A stretch of 64,000 nt of DNA. It comes from an uncultured Actinomycetes bacterium. GTDB taxonomy: Bacteria; Actinomycetota; Acidimicrobiia; Acidimicrobiales; Ilumatobacteraceae. The position numbers and the translations under genes are program-made. The stretch lies in NCBI GenBank assembly GCA_937927625.1, contig CALBSD010000057.1, positions 1-64,000 on the forward strand. Direction: 5' to 3'. The notes beneath the pieces were generated by a model, which was not told where the DNA came from, made no database searches, and saw nothing but the letters and a program-made list of their open reading frames with translations. Below are positions 1-15,000 of this stretch, piece after piece (the first letter of the stretch is position 1; each line of letters starts with the position of its first letter).

Positions 1-3000
1 CGACGTATCAGTTCCGCGTTCGTGCAGTCACTGGCGTAGGTGCTGGTGCAGCAAGTGATGCAGTGTCGGCAACGCCACGTGGTTTGGCATCTGCTCCAAC
101 CTCGTTTGATGTTTCTGTCCCGTCAATTGGTCGCGTGACACTGAATTGGGATGCACCTGCAAATAGCGGTGGATACAACATCACGGGTTATCGCATTGAA
201 ATCTCCAGCGACAACTCTTCTTGGCGTACATATGCATCTGCAAGTGCAGACACAACAACTCTGTCGATGACAGACGTTGTGACGGGCACTCCATTCGCTG
301 ATGAGATTTATTACTTCCGTGTTCGCGCAGAGTCTTCTGCAGGTGCGGGCCAAACATCGACTGGCATTCCTGTTGCACCGCGCCGGGTGACGCAACCTGC
401 TCGCTCGCAATCAGTTCTTGAGAACAACGCAGAACCATCGGTGGCATTCGCAGGGGAGCAGTCTGCACTTTCGGCAGAGGCCGCGATCATCGACTCAGTT
501 GCACGAACATATGCAACGGGTGGTGTCCCAGGTCGCGTCGATTCATTAGTCGCAACATCGACAAACGGCGGCCTGACCTTTGCGTGGAACACGCCTACTG
601 ATGCTGGAACAAGTGCAATCACTTCGTATGTCCTTCAGTCATCAACAGATGGTGCTGTTTGGACAACTGTGAACTCCGCGGCAACTTCGCCGGCAGTGAT
701 CACTGGACTGACTGCTGGTACGCAATACACCTATCGCGTCTATGCAGTGAATGCCTCTGGCGATGGAACTCCGACGATTGTGATCGGAATTGCAGGTGGC
801 AACACCGCAGGAAACTTTGCATCTGCACCGACGGGAACAAATGCAGCACCAGGAACAATCCCAGTTTCTGGCAACAACAATCTCGCTTCGTATACATCGG
901 CAGTACTTGCTGACAACCCAACCGGATACTGGAAACTGAGTGACGCTTCGGGCGCAACGTCAGTTGCAGATTCTGGAAGTGCGGGTGTTGCAGGCACACC
1001 AACATCGGTCACACTGGGCGGAGCAACGAACTATTCACCATTGGCAAATAGCCAATTGGCTGCATCGTTCAACGGCACAGCATCCAAGATTGTGACGGCA
1101 GATAATGCTGCGTGGAATACCGCATCGGTGACTGCTGAAGCGTGGATCAAGCCAGGTGCAACTCAGGGCACATCCAACTGGGGTGTTGTTGTTGCGCACA
1201 ATGCGACCGGCAACGTCGGTTGGTGGGTGGAAACACTTTCTTCAGGACAGATCTATGTTCAGTTCGGTGGCGTTGCTGCGATGTCTGCGACGGGAGTGAT
1301 TGTTCCCAACAAGTGGCAGCACATTGCCGCAACGTTTGATGGCTCATTCATCAAGTTGTATGTCAATGGCGTTGTTGTTGCATCCACTGCGGCATACGGC
1401 ATCAGTGTTGCAACCGTTGGTACACCCATCATGATTGGTGCACGTGGTACGACAGCTTCCAACTTCTTTAATGGTTTGATCAGCAATGTTGCCGTGTATG
1501 GCACCGCTCTGAATGCATCACGTATTCAGACACATGTCCAGGCTGGTGGCCTTGCTGCAAATACAGTTTCCGCACCAACTGTTGTCACTGGCGACGGTTC
1601 TGCAACGTTGACATGGGCCGCACCTTCGTTTGTCAATGGCACCATTACGGGTTACGAGATTCAAACGGCACCTCGTATTGGCACAGGCGGTGTTGCCAAC
1701 GTGTCAGTGTGGACAACAATCGCAACATCCACTGCAACTGCAGCCACTGTGACGCAAACATTGACGGGATTGACAGGCGCTAACGCATCGTTCCGTATTC
1801 GTGCTCTCACAACAAATGGCGCAGGTCAGTGGAGTATCCCTGTTGACGCAACCGTGTACGGAAACCCAGTGCCGCCGTCGAACGTGTCGGCAACTTCCTC
1901 TTCCAATAACCAAGTGACGTTGACATGGGTAGCGCCAACGACCACTTCTTCGGCCCTTGCGATTCAGACAATTACTGGTTATCGCATTGAGACGAGCAGT
2001 GACAATGGTGCAACGTGGTCGACTATCACTCCAAGCACAGGTTCGACTGCGCTCACGTATGTCATCGATGGTGTTACAAACGGCGTTGCCCGATTGTTCC
2101 GCGTTGCTGCGTTGACTGCTTCAACTATTGGTGCATATGCCACCATCTCTGTGACGCCAGGTGCCATTGCAAGTTCTCCTCGCAACCTCACTGCGGTCGG
2201 TACCGGCGACGGTTCGATTTCTCTCACATGGACTTCACCTTTAAATACAGGTGGATCGCCAATCCTTAGTTACATCCTTGATTACTGCACCACGGCAAGT
2301 TGCACAGCGTCGACAGTGATCGACTCAGGAGTTCCTTCTGCGGCAACTTCATACAACGTGACAGGAATGTTGAATCAGCAAGGTGGCATTACGTTCCGTT
2401 TACGTGCTGTAACTGCAGCGGGAACTGGCGATGGCGCAACCGTCGTTGGTCGCACCGCACCGCAGGTCAGTGCACCCAATGGTTTGACCGGCACTGCCGA
2501 TGTGACGTGGGAAGGTCTGTCGAACCAGGCGTATCTCACATGGACTGCGCCGACCTTGTTGTATGGCCAAACAGTTGTTGGCTATCAATATGAGCAGTCA
2601 TCTGATGGGGGAGCAACGTGGATTGTGTTGAACAATCTCAATGCTTATTCAACAAATGCGTATGTCCAGGGTCTTCTCGCGGGAACGACGTATCAGTTCC
2701 GTGTTGCTGCGCGTACTTCGCAAGGTCTGGGTCTCTATAACTATGTCTCCGTGACCCCAACAGGTAGTTCGACCTACACGGGCTCCATCGCATCGGCTCC
2801 GTTGAACTTGCGCGCCACTGTTGATGGTGCTGCAACTGTTCTGTTGACGTGGGCTGCACCTGCATACACCGGTGGACTTCCACTACTGGGATATCGCATT
2901 AAGTATTTGGCCACCACGGATCCTGCTGCGGCAACAACGACGGGGATTGACGCACTGGTACCGGCGGGGACAACTCAGTATCGATTGAATGGTCTGCCGA

Positions 3001-6000
3001 CGGGAGCTAACTATTTCGTTCGTGTCACACCAGTGACTTCAGTGGGAGATGGCGATTACGCAGCAGTCGGCTTTATTCAGTACGACACTCCTTCAGCGCC
3101 ACGCAACTTGAGTAGTACGCCCGGTGATGGAACAGTGACCTTGTCATGGGCGGCTGTCGGAAACACGGGTGGATACAACGTATATGGATACCGAGTTGAG
3201 CAATCAAGTGATGGTGTCAACTGGACCGTACTGACACTCGATACGTCGGCTCTTACGTTCACTGCTCGCGGAATCAACAATGGCAGCACGTATCAATTCC
3301 GTGTTGCTGCAGTGACTGCTGTTGGATTTGGTGATTACGCAAATATTTTGGCAACGCCGTACACGGCACCGAATGCACCGCTCAACTTGGTGGCCACTCC
3401 TGGTAACGAACAGGTGACACTCAACTGGACTGCCCCTGCCAATAACGGAAATGCAATTACGCAGTACATCGTGGAAACCTCGTACGACCATGGATCGACA
3501 TGGAGCGAAATTGGTCGCGTCATGGGTGCAACGAATACAACGTTCACCCAAACTGGTTTGTACAACGGTGGTCAACATGGCGTGAACTGGTACTACATGT
3601 ATCGCGTCACAGCGGTGAACAATGCAGGAAGCGGTTCAGTCAGCACGGCGATTCAAACCATTCCAGGAAATGTTCCGTCAAATGTGACGGGCTTGTACAC
3701 CACGGTGTACAACACGATGGTTGATCTCAACTGGGGTTGCTGTACTGGAGACAGCACGAAGGGGCCGTATTACACCGGTCCATCAGAGGCTGTTGTTGCA
3801 TACCGCATTGAACAAAGCACTGATGGTGGAGCTTCGTGGCAGTTCCTTCTTGATCGTCCTTCGGCTTATAACTGGGTGCGAATTTCTGCATTGCGAAATG
3901 GCACGAATTATCAATTCCGCGTGAGTGCAATCAACATTTTCGGAGTGGGAGCGCCAACAGTCATCTCGGCTGTGCCATCCACGACACCTGATTCGCCAAC
4001 CAATATGGCGGTGACAACAAACGCAACTGGTACGTCCGCTACTGCAACGGTGACATGGGCTGCACCAGTGACCGATGGTGGATTGCCAATTACTGGTTAT
4101 CGCGTGCGCTGGTGTGCAACTGCAAACTGCAATCCAACAACAGTGATTTCTGAAGCCCTCAGCCCAACAACGTTCTCTTTTGTTGTCACAGGTTTGACGT
4201 CTGGTACTCCGTATAACATCAGTGTTGAGGCACGGAACGACAACGGTTTCTCGCCGAATCAGTCGCAGATTCCTGTTTTCCCCATCGGATTGCCCTCGGC
4301 AGTGACTGCTCTCGGAACATCCACTGCGAACACAGTGACAGTGACGAACCCAGATGGCACAACGGGAACCGCAACGTACTTGACCGTTTCGTGGACTGAC
4401 CCGAACGCAACAAGTGGTGTTCCGGTGTTCTACAAGGTGGAACTCAGCACTAACGGCGGATCATCGTGGACGACATTGACAGATACGACAACTTCGCTTG
4501 AACAACGCTGGGCACCAAACCCGGCACTTGCTGGTTCACAAGTGCAGTTCCGCGTGACCCCAACAAACTTTGCAGGCTCAGGGCCATCCGCAACTGTTGT
4601 TGCAACTGTGCCATCGCAGAGCATCGCAGGGCCGCCAAGTAAACCAAGCGCGCCGACCTTGTTGTCGGCAACGAGGGGTGACCAACAAGTCACACTCAAT
4701 TGGGCCCTCCCAGTGGCGACGGGGGGGCTCCCCGTCACCGGATACAAGGTGGAATACTCCTCGACAAGCGCCACGTCGGGTTACACAATCGCAAACAACA
4801 ACAGTGCGACAAGCCCATATGTCATCACTGGTCTTACAAACAACATTGCCTACTGGTTCCGTGTGAGCGCAGTGAGTGCTGCAGGAACAGGCAACTCATC
4901 AACTGTGTACACCATCACAAATGGTGGTCCGGCTGCACCAAGCGCATTTACTTACACAGCAACGGCGAACGCGCAATCCACACTCTCGTGGACCGCGCCC
5001 ACCACTAGCTCAAACGGCGGAGCTTTGGGTTCACTCAATGGTTATCGCCTTGAGCAAAGCATTGATGGTGGAACGAACTGGACTGTTCTGTCACCATTAA
5101 CCAGCTCGATTGTGAGCGGAATTGCAGTGACACCTCCTGCAAACGGTGTAACGATCCGTTATCGCGTCGCAGCAATCTCCGGAATGAACCTTGGCGATTG
5201 GGCATATGTGTCCGCGACAGGAACATCAACCCTCGCAGGTGTACTTGCACTGAATGCAACACCATCAAGTGCGGGGATTGCATTGGCATGGGGTGCTCCG
5301 GCCGGTGGACCCGCCGTCACGGGTTACAAGGTGGAGCGTTGTACATACACAGGTACAACCTGTGGTGCTTACTCAGTACTTGTCGCGTCGCAAGCTGGCC
5401 TGACGTACAACGACAACACCACTGCAGTGGGAACTGTCTATGCATACAAGATCACTGCACTTTCAACAGCGAACCTTGCGTCTGTGTTGCCTGTTCACGC
5501 AGTGTGGACGCCAACTGCTCCAACAGGTTTGGTGGCTACTGCTGGAAGCGAAACCGTGGACCTTGTATGGGTGGCACCGACAGTTGCTCCGTTGGCAATG
5601 GCATACCGCCTTGAAATCTGTTCAAGTGCATGTGGATCAGGGTCAGCAGTGTGGACAGTGCTTCGCGATTACGGAACACTTCTCACCGCAAGCATTGACG
5701 GACTCACAAACGGAACCACGTACACAGTCCGAGTGACATCACGTGGTGGCGCTGGCTTGGGAGCTTCTGTCACAACAACGTTTACGCCTCGTGGTGCTCC
5801 TGCATCGCCAGGGTCGTTGACTGCAATCGCAGGCAACCGTCAGGTGACATTGAATTGGTCAGCACCAACAAACAATGGTGGTAGCCCCATCATCGGTTAC
5901 AAGATCGAATACGGCACCAACTCATCGTTTGCTGGTTTGAATGTTGTGTCGTCGCTGTCTGATCCGAACAGCACAACTTTTAATGTCACTGGCTTGAGTA

Positions 6001-9000
6001 ATGCAACGTCCTATTGGTTCCGTGTTTCGGCGGTCTCGGGTGTTGCTACTTCTGCCGGTGAACTCACATCTGCAATCCCCGTTGGTGTTCCGTCTGCACC
6101 AACCTCAGCAACAGTCACCACAACGCTTTCCGTTCGCAATGCACTGTTCGTTAACTGGGGAGCTCCTTCAAGCAATGGTGGCAGTGCCATTGTCGGTTAC
6201 CGCATTGAACAAAGCACTGATGGCACGAACTGGACAACTGCTGTAGCCAACACAGGTACGACAACCCAGTGGTACGCCCGTGGACTGACGAACGGTCAGG
6301 CATATCAATTCCGTATCACCGCGATGAATAGCGATGGATATGGATCTTCGACGACAGTGTCGGGCACTCCGATGTTTGCTCCGTCAATGCCGTTGAATCA
6401 GGCCGTTGTTGCTGGCGATCGCCGATTGACAGTTTCTTGGTCTGCACCAGCCGATAATGGTGGATCACCCATCTCGGGTTATCGCATCGAGTTGTGCACC
6501 GAAGCAAGTGCAAACTATTGCACGAGCACTGGTCCGTTCACCGTGTTTGTCGCGAACACAGGACTTGTGAACAGCTATGTCATCACGGGTCTTACAAATG
6601 GAACCCTGTACGCAGTTCGAGTCTTTGCAATTAACGATGTTGATGTGAATGCGTATCCGTATACCTATGCATATTTGTTGGGACGACCCACCTCCACACC
6701 GATTGCGCCAAACGTCGTATACACAACGACAGGAAACCGTTACATCAACCTCTATTGGAGTGGCGCAACGGCAAATGGTTATGCGCTCACTGGATACAAG
6801 GTGGAACAGACGTCAGACAACGGTGTTTCTTGGACGACTATATTCTCGTCGAGCAGCGGAACAACACCAACAGAATCACTTCGTATTAATGGACTCATGA
6901 ATGGCGTTATCTATGGCTATCGCGTGAGCGCCATCAGTTTCGCTGGCACCGGTACACCAAGTGGTATCGCATATGGAACACCACGAAATACCTCATCTGC
7001 TGGTGTGCCCAACTTGCGTGCCACCGTTGGTGATTCATTGGTGTCTCTTACATGGAGCTCACCAACAGACACTGCAGGTGCTGCCATCGTTGGTTATCGC
7101 ATTGCGTACGTTGCAGGGTCTACGACAACTGTCATCACCGAGAACACACTCTCGTTGGCAACGAACTACACCGTGTATGGCCTCACGAACGGCACTTCGT
7201 ACACCTTCAAGGTGTACCCAGTGACCTCCAACGGTTTCAGTAACGCAGGTGAAGTGGTTGCTCGACCACAAACTGCAGCGCAAGCACCACGTGAATTCAT
7301 GTCGGTGTGGGGCAACCGCCAAGTCACATTGAAGTGGATTGCACCAGCAGTGACTGGTGCAAATGCGGATCAACTCTTTGGCTACAAGTTGGAGCAGAGT
7401 ACTGACGGTGCCACCTGGAGCGTTATCGCCACAGTGAACCCAAGCGTTTTGGGATATGTCGTCACTGGTTTGACAAATGGAGTGAACTACTCATTCCGCG
7501 TCTCACTGCTCACCACGGTTGGCCAGGGTGCAAGTTCCATCACTTCCTCCACTCCATTCGGAACGCCTTCGGCAGTCCGCAACCTTGTTGGTATTAGTGG
7601 AGACCGCAAGGTAGATCTCACGTGGGATGCACCTGCAGATCTTGGTGGCGGCAATGTCGTCGGCTACCGCGTGTTTATTTATTGCGCGAATGGTTCGGAT
7701 AGCGGTGTGGCCACCGGTTGCGGTCCATACACCGTCAACACGTACACGCTGATTGCGGCGAATCTTTCGCCATCGCAGCGCAGTTTGACAGTCAATGGTC
7801 TTATCAATGGAACGAACTACTTGTTCCTCGTGCAGCCATTGACCGGTGTCAACACAGCGTTGAACACATGGATTACCTGTGAGGGTTACTTCCGCGATGG
7901 AGCAAGTGCTCCGTTGGCGACTGACACCTCGCGATGCACCCAGTACTCCCGTGTTCTCTGGATTACTCCCATGGGTAGCCCATCAGCACCAAAGGGTCTG
8001 AACGTCACAACTACACCAAGCACTTCAAGTACCAAGGCATCCTTGACTGCGACATTGTCCTGGACCGCACCTGATTGGTCAGGTGGCGATTATCTCAACG
8101 GTTACCGCATCGAACAATCAATCGATGGTGCGAACTGGATGACGTTGTCGGAAAACACTGGATACCGCGCGACTGTGACGTACACCGTGTCGGGTCTTGT
8201 TCCGGGCACGCGTTACTGGTTCCGAGTTTCTGCTGTTGGTTCTCTCGGAAATGTGGGCGCAAGTTCCACAGTGACAACGGGCTCTTCGGTTGCATCTGAT
8301 GCGCCACAAGCACTTGTCATTAGTCGTGTCAACAATGGCAACACAGCACAACTTTCTTGGACTGCACCTGCGTACACCGGCGGCTCAGCCATCATCGGCT
8401 ACAAGGTGGAACGACTAGTAAGTGCAACGTGGAACACGGTGACTCCGAACACTGGAAATACAAATACGACATTCACAATTGACGGGTACGACGTGGGAAC
8501 ACCACTCAACGTGCGAGTCTCTGCGGTGACAAGTGCAGGAGCAGGAGATACTGCAACAGCAATTCTTGAAGTCGGTGGCGTTACAAATGGCGGGCTTAGG
8601 TTTACAACCACCGTTGGAAGTGGTTACGCCGATCTTGCGTGGGGAGCGACCTCTGCCTTTACGCCAACGTCCTACAAGTTGGAATATCGCGTAGTGGGTA
8701 ATGCCTCGTGGACATTGGTGACAGCCGACATGGGTGCAACGACGTCGTACCGCCTCGGTGGTCTCACGAACGGTGTGAACTATGAAGTTCGTGTCACGCC
8801 GATCTACACAGTCAGCGGTGTGATGTCGTATGGCACTGCAAGCAATGTCTTCATTCTTCCGACCGCTGTTGCGGGTGCTCCGGCGAACCTCAGTGCAACA
8901 ACAGGTAACGCAATGACGACACTGACTTGGACAGCACCAGCTGACCTTGGTGGCGGAACAGTAATTGGTTACAAGATTGAGCAATCAACAACGAGCGCAA

Positions 9001-12000
9001 TTGCTGGATACACAGTCCTGACTGCAAACACTGGTTCAAATGCACTCACGTATGACGTTCGTGGCCTCAGCAACGGAACACAGCATTGGTTCCGTGTTTC
9101 AGCGATTACAACGTTGTCGGCCGGCGTTGGTGGCGCAACGTCATTCGTTAGCGTGACACCAGTTCTCCCTGGACGTGCTGTAGGAACAATTTCGGCGGCA
9201 CCTGGTAACACAACGGCAGTTCTTACATGGACTGCACCGCAATACGACGACGTGAATACAGACTTCATCGGTTACCGCATTGAGCGTTCAACTGATGGCA
9301 TCAACTTCACAACGTTGTCGACAAATGTGGGCAAGGTCTTGACCTACACAGCTACAGGTTTGACCAACGGAACTCCATATTGGTTCCGCATTGTCACGCT
9401 TGGGCAGCAAGGCGATGGCGGAAGCTCTGTCATCTCTACAGTTCCGGCTTCATACAGCGCGAAGTTGGGTTCACTCACTGCTTCGATTTCTGATCGCACA
9501 GTGACATTGAACTGGACACGTCCAACAGATACCGGTGGATTGCCGCTGCTTGGATACATGATTTCGCGTTGTTGGTACGCCGCGACTGTCTATTGCGACA
9601 TGTCAAATGGAAACTACGCGACTTACTACTTGAGCTATGCGTTCCGTGGAATTAATGACTCGATCACCGGCATTGCGTTTGCTGGACCTGATGCAACGTC
9701 CTTCACATTCAACGCTGATACAGCAGACTTCTATCGCGTCGTACCGATTACAGGTGCAGGCGTGTGGACCGGAACTACTGGCTCGACATATTCAAACTTC
9801 CCGAATGCATCAATGGTGTATGCATCGTGGTGGGGTGTGCCGTCGCAAGTAAACGGCATGAAGATCACAACAAACTCGCCGAATGGCGCAGGCGCTGCAA
9901 ACAGCATGTTGTACTTCGACTGGACTGCTCCGACCGTGTTGGGTAATGGAACTATTACTGGTTACGACGTCGAACAAAGCAACGACGGTGGCCTGACCTG
10001 GATCGCTTTGGGTCGCACCAAACTGACGAGCCAATACGTCTCTGGTGTTCCATCTGGAGCATCAGTTGTATTGCGTGTTCGTGCTGTGAATGAATACGGC
10101 GTTGGGCCATGGAGCTCCGTGACGTCGTCTTGGGCAGCAAACCCAACTTCGCCACGTACGCCAAGTATCACCGTTGTCGGTGGTCGTATGACCTTTACGT
10201 GGACTCCTCCAGAGAGTACGAGCGGCATGGGTGTTCAGGGTTATGAAGTGCAGTCAAACCTGGCGGGTACATGGGCGGCATACACCGGAACCGGCGCAGG
10301 TTTCACCGCTACTTCGTTGCAGTGGAATGCTCCGAACAACACTTACTACACGAACATGCAATGGCGTGTTCGTACTGTGACAGTTAATGCTGCGAATACA
10401 ACTCTGTATTCCGATTGGGCAACTGCCAGCGGAAATATTTTGGGTACGTCAAATGCGCCATACACGCGAGTAACTCCTGCAAACGGAAATGTGACTTTGG
10501 ATTGGAACGCTCCAACGGATCTTGGCGGCGGCACCTTGATGTCGTATCGCGTCGAGCACAGCAATGATGGTGTGTCGTGGATCTCTGACGGAACAACCAC
10601 TTCGACCACCATGGTTGTGCGTGGTTTGACCAACGGCACCAATTATCGATTCCGAGTCACACCTGTGACGACACAAGGGGATGGCGCTGCGACCATCGTT
10701 AATGGAATGCCGTTCGGACCTTCGAGTGCACCGTCGTTGCTGCGTGCAAATTCTGGCGATGGTTTCATCACCATCAACTGGAATGCACCATCCAGCTCTG
10801 GTGGATTGCCTATCGCGGGTTACCAGATCGACCTGTGCACGTATGCATCGTGTACTTGGACGACATATGTCCGTAACTCGGGTTCTGCAAGTACGAACAC
10901 GTACACATTCTCTGGTCTCACAAATGGAACTCAGTACCAGGCACGCGTTAGCGCAGTGACTGGTGCATGTGATGAGACGTTGACCGACACCACAACCTCA
11001 TGTAACTACTACGGCGCAACAGTGTTGGCCACGCCAGCAACAGTGCCATCAGCTCCACAGAGCATCACTGCTTCAGTAACTACCAATACATATGGCGTGC
11101 CAACAACGAGCGGCATCGTGACATTGAACTGGGCTGCACCAGTCTCGACTGGTGGCCAGAACATTTATGGCTACATGCTGGAGCAAAGCACCGATGCGGG
11201 ATCTTCCTGGACCGTGCTGAATACGAACCTCGGCACCAACGCGGGTACACCACTGTTGACGACAACGCTTACTGGTCTGACTCCAGGAACGGTGTACACA
11301 TATCGCGTCACTCCGTTGACCTCAGAAGGAATGGGAGCATCATCGACAACGTCGATCGTTGCACCCGCATGGCCGACAACAAGCACCATTCCGAACATGG
11401 TGAGTGGGGCAGTAGTAACAACCACTGCAACAACACTCGTGGTCACGTGGAATACACCGGTGGCTCCGTTGCCAACTGGTTACAAGGTGGAAATTTCCAC
11501 AGTTGGTGGAACGTATGTTGCTGCATGGGGCACATGGGCTGGCCAAACAACGATTGCATCAATGAGCGCAACAACCACTTCGGTGCCAGCATCTGTCACC
11601 ACTGTGACAATTACGAACCAAATCACTGCGACAGGTTCGTTGACCGTTGGTACGTCGTATTACGTACGCATTACCCCGACGAATGCTGCAGGAAGTGCGA
11701 CTGCAACTGTTGTCAATGCGACTCCAATGTCGGTTGCTTCAGCTGTTCGTCCAACTTCAGCAACCGCTGGCGATAGCCAAGTTGCTCTTGTATGGGCTGC
11801 ACCATTGTCGAATGGTGGATTCACGGTCGACTCGTATCGCATGGAGTACTCGGTTGATGGAATCAATTGGACAACATTGACCCTTGACGCATCGGGCACC
11901 ACCTACACAGTGAAGGGCTTGACAAACGGAACGTCATACACATTCCGTATGGCAGCAATCACTTCAGCTGGCCTTGGTGCTTGGGGAACATTTACCTCGG

Positions 12001-15000
12001 CAACTCCTGCCCGTGTTCCATTGTCGCCACTGAACATTGTTGTGACCGGTGGAGACAAGAAGGCAACAATTGCGTGGGCTGCACCAACGTCAAACGGCGG
12101 TTCTGCAATTACTGGTTATGCGATCTATCGAAATGGCGTACTTGTCGCCACTGTGTCAGCCGCAACACTTTCGTATGTCGATACGAATAGCACCACAGGT
12201 CTGACCAACGGAACGTCGTATTACTGGACAGTGAAGGCAGTCAACGCCATTGGTGAATCTGTCTCCAGCAATGTGTACGGAACTCCATATGCACAGGTCG
12301 GCGCGCCAACAAACGTGTTGGCTGTCCGCGGTAACCGTCAAGTGACGGTCTCATGGACTGCTCCAACGAACAACAGCGGATTTACTCTCACTGGCTATCA
12401 AGTGGAACGCAGTGTTAACGGCTCAACATGGGTTGTTGATTCTTTGGTCTCTGCATCTCCTGTCACCATTACCAATCTCGCAAACGGCGTCATCTATTAC
12501 TTCAGGGTGACGGCGTACGTGAATGGGGGGCCGTCAGCAAGCCCAGGAGGACTGGGCGTTGTGAGTGCCGCCGCATCCGCAACGCCAATGACAGCGGCAA
12601 CAGCACCGACATCCTTTACTGCAGTCAGCGGTAATGGTTCGGTGGCGCTGTCTTGGTCGGCACCTCAAGATCCAGGCGGCGCTCCCGTGTCGGCCTATCA
12701 GATCAACCAGTGTCTTGTTGTTCCAGCCGGAGCGCAATGCAATGTGGCAGGTCAGTACTCAACAATCGTTACTTCAACAAACTCCACCGGCACGACGTAC
12801 AGCGTGTCTGGTCTCACAAACGGCAGCACCTATTACTTCACCGTTTCGGCAATTACTTCTTACGGTGTTGGAACCGCGTCGTACATCTACGCAACAAACG
12901 CAACACCTGGTACAACGCCAACTGCAGTGCAAACATTGGACGCAGTGCCTGGTGACGGTCGTTCCATGGTCACATGGGCAGCACCTGCAAGCAATGGCGG
13001 ATACACCTTGATGGGTTACAAGGTGGAACGTTCTTCCGATGCGGGAACAACTTGGGTCTTGCTCAACATCTCGACCAACTACACCTATTACAACGACACA
13101 TCGGTTGTGAATGGTGTGAACTACACCTATCGCGTCTCGGCGCAGAATGCTTTGGGTTACGGAACCCCGATGTCAACATCTGTTGTTCCGTTCGGTCCAG
13201 CTGCAGCACCTGCAAACCTTTCGACAGTTGCAGGCAATGCTCAAGCAACCATCAACTGGCAAGTTCCTGCCACCGATGGCGGAACAGCAATCCTCGGCTA
13301 CAAGGTGGAACAGTCCACCAACAACTCAACATGGACAGTTCTCTCAGCGAACGCAGGTCTCGGAACATCATTTGTCGCCACAGGTCTGACGAACGGTACG
13401 CCGTACTACTTCCGCGTCACCGCGGTAACGGCATTCGCAACGAATGCATCAAGTACGGCAACCGCATTGCCGATTGCGACCGCTACCGCTCCAACGTCAT
13501 TCGCTGCATCTATTGATGCAGCAGGTGGTGTGGTGCTGACATGGGCTGCACCAACATCAAACGGCGGAACAGCCGTGACGTACTACGTCGTCCAGCGATC
13601 AACCGACGGCACGACGTGGGTTGATGTTGCCCAGCCAAGTGGATTGACCACAACTGTGAATGGCCTCACATTGGGTACGGGTTACACATTCCGTATCGCC
13701 GCCATCACCTCAGTGGGAACCGGTGCATATGCAACTGCTTCTGCAACACCAGTGTCAAACCCCGGCGCACCGCAGAACCTTGTTGCAAGCATTGATGGCA
13801 GTGGAGTCGTAACACTGACGTGGGCTGCTCCTGTAGCGAACGGCGGCAGCGCAATTGTTGGTTATGCAATCGAGCGTTGTAACAACACGCAAAACACCTG
13901 TTTGCCAGCAACTGCTGTCACAACAACTTGCCCATCGACAACAGCGTTCTGCGCAATCAACGCAAACAATGGTGGTTCCACGAGTGCAATCGTTCAGCCA
14001 ACAGCTGGTTCCACAGTCATGACATTTGCGGTGACGACGTTGACATCAGTCAACTCTTCAACTGGACTTGCAACTTCGCGACAAGTCTCTGGTGGTCTCG
14101 TCACAGTTGTCGTCCCTCAGCAGGCAGTGACAACAACGGCTAGCGCGCCAACAAACTTTGTTGCAACGGCCGGCAATGGAACGACAACATTGAACTGGGC
14201 TGTTCCGTCCTCGCTCGGCTCTCCAACTCCAGGTTCCTACACATATAAGTTGGAAACCAGCACCGACAACATCAACTGGACTGTGACGACTTCTACGCTC
14301 ACAAGTGCTCAATTCACCTATGTCTATTCAGGTCTGACCAATGGAACAGTGAATTACTACCGCATTGCAGTTGTCAGCCCGGCTGGCACGGGCACATACG
14401 CCGTGACGTCGGCCCGTCCGTTCACTACTGCGTCTGCGCCAGCAAGTATCACGGCGACGCCGCAAGATGCATCTGCCCTCATCGCCTGGACAGCACCAGT
14501 TTCTAATGGTGGTTTGGCTATCACGAACTACATCCTCGATGTATGTACAACAAGTGCTGTTGCATGTGTTGCCGGTGCAACTACTGGATTCACAGTTGTT
14601 TCGAGTGCGGTACCAGCTGCTGCAACCTCCTATGCCGTCTCTGGTTTGACTAATGGCACCCAGTACTGGTTCCGTGTTCGTGCAGTAACTTCTGCAGGCA
14701 ATGGTGCAGGGATTGTGGCAACAGCTACTCCAGGTGGAGCACCATCTGCAGTTGTTGCACTGACTGCTACTGCTGCAAATACCGGCAACGTGACGCTCTC
14801 GTGGACTGGACCTGCAGCCAATGGTTCTGCCATCACGGGTTACAGAGTGGAAATGTGCAATGCCAACTGTGCAACAAATGGAACATTCACAGTCCTTGGT
14901 ACCACCACAACTCTGACTCCGTTTGTTACGGGTGCATTGACCAACTTCACGTGTACATCCATCACAGCATGTACTGCTGGGGCTGGCCTTGCCGGTCTTG

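Noticed and set aside
8415..8984. 189-codon minus-strand frame
   Set aside because: Shadow of the Fn3 coding frame; composition follows the reverse of the repeats.
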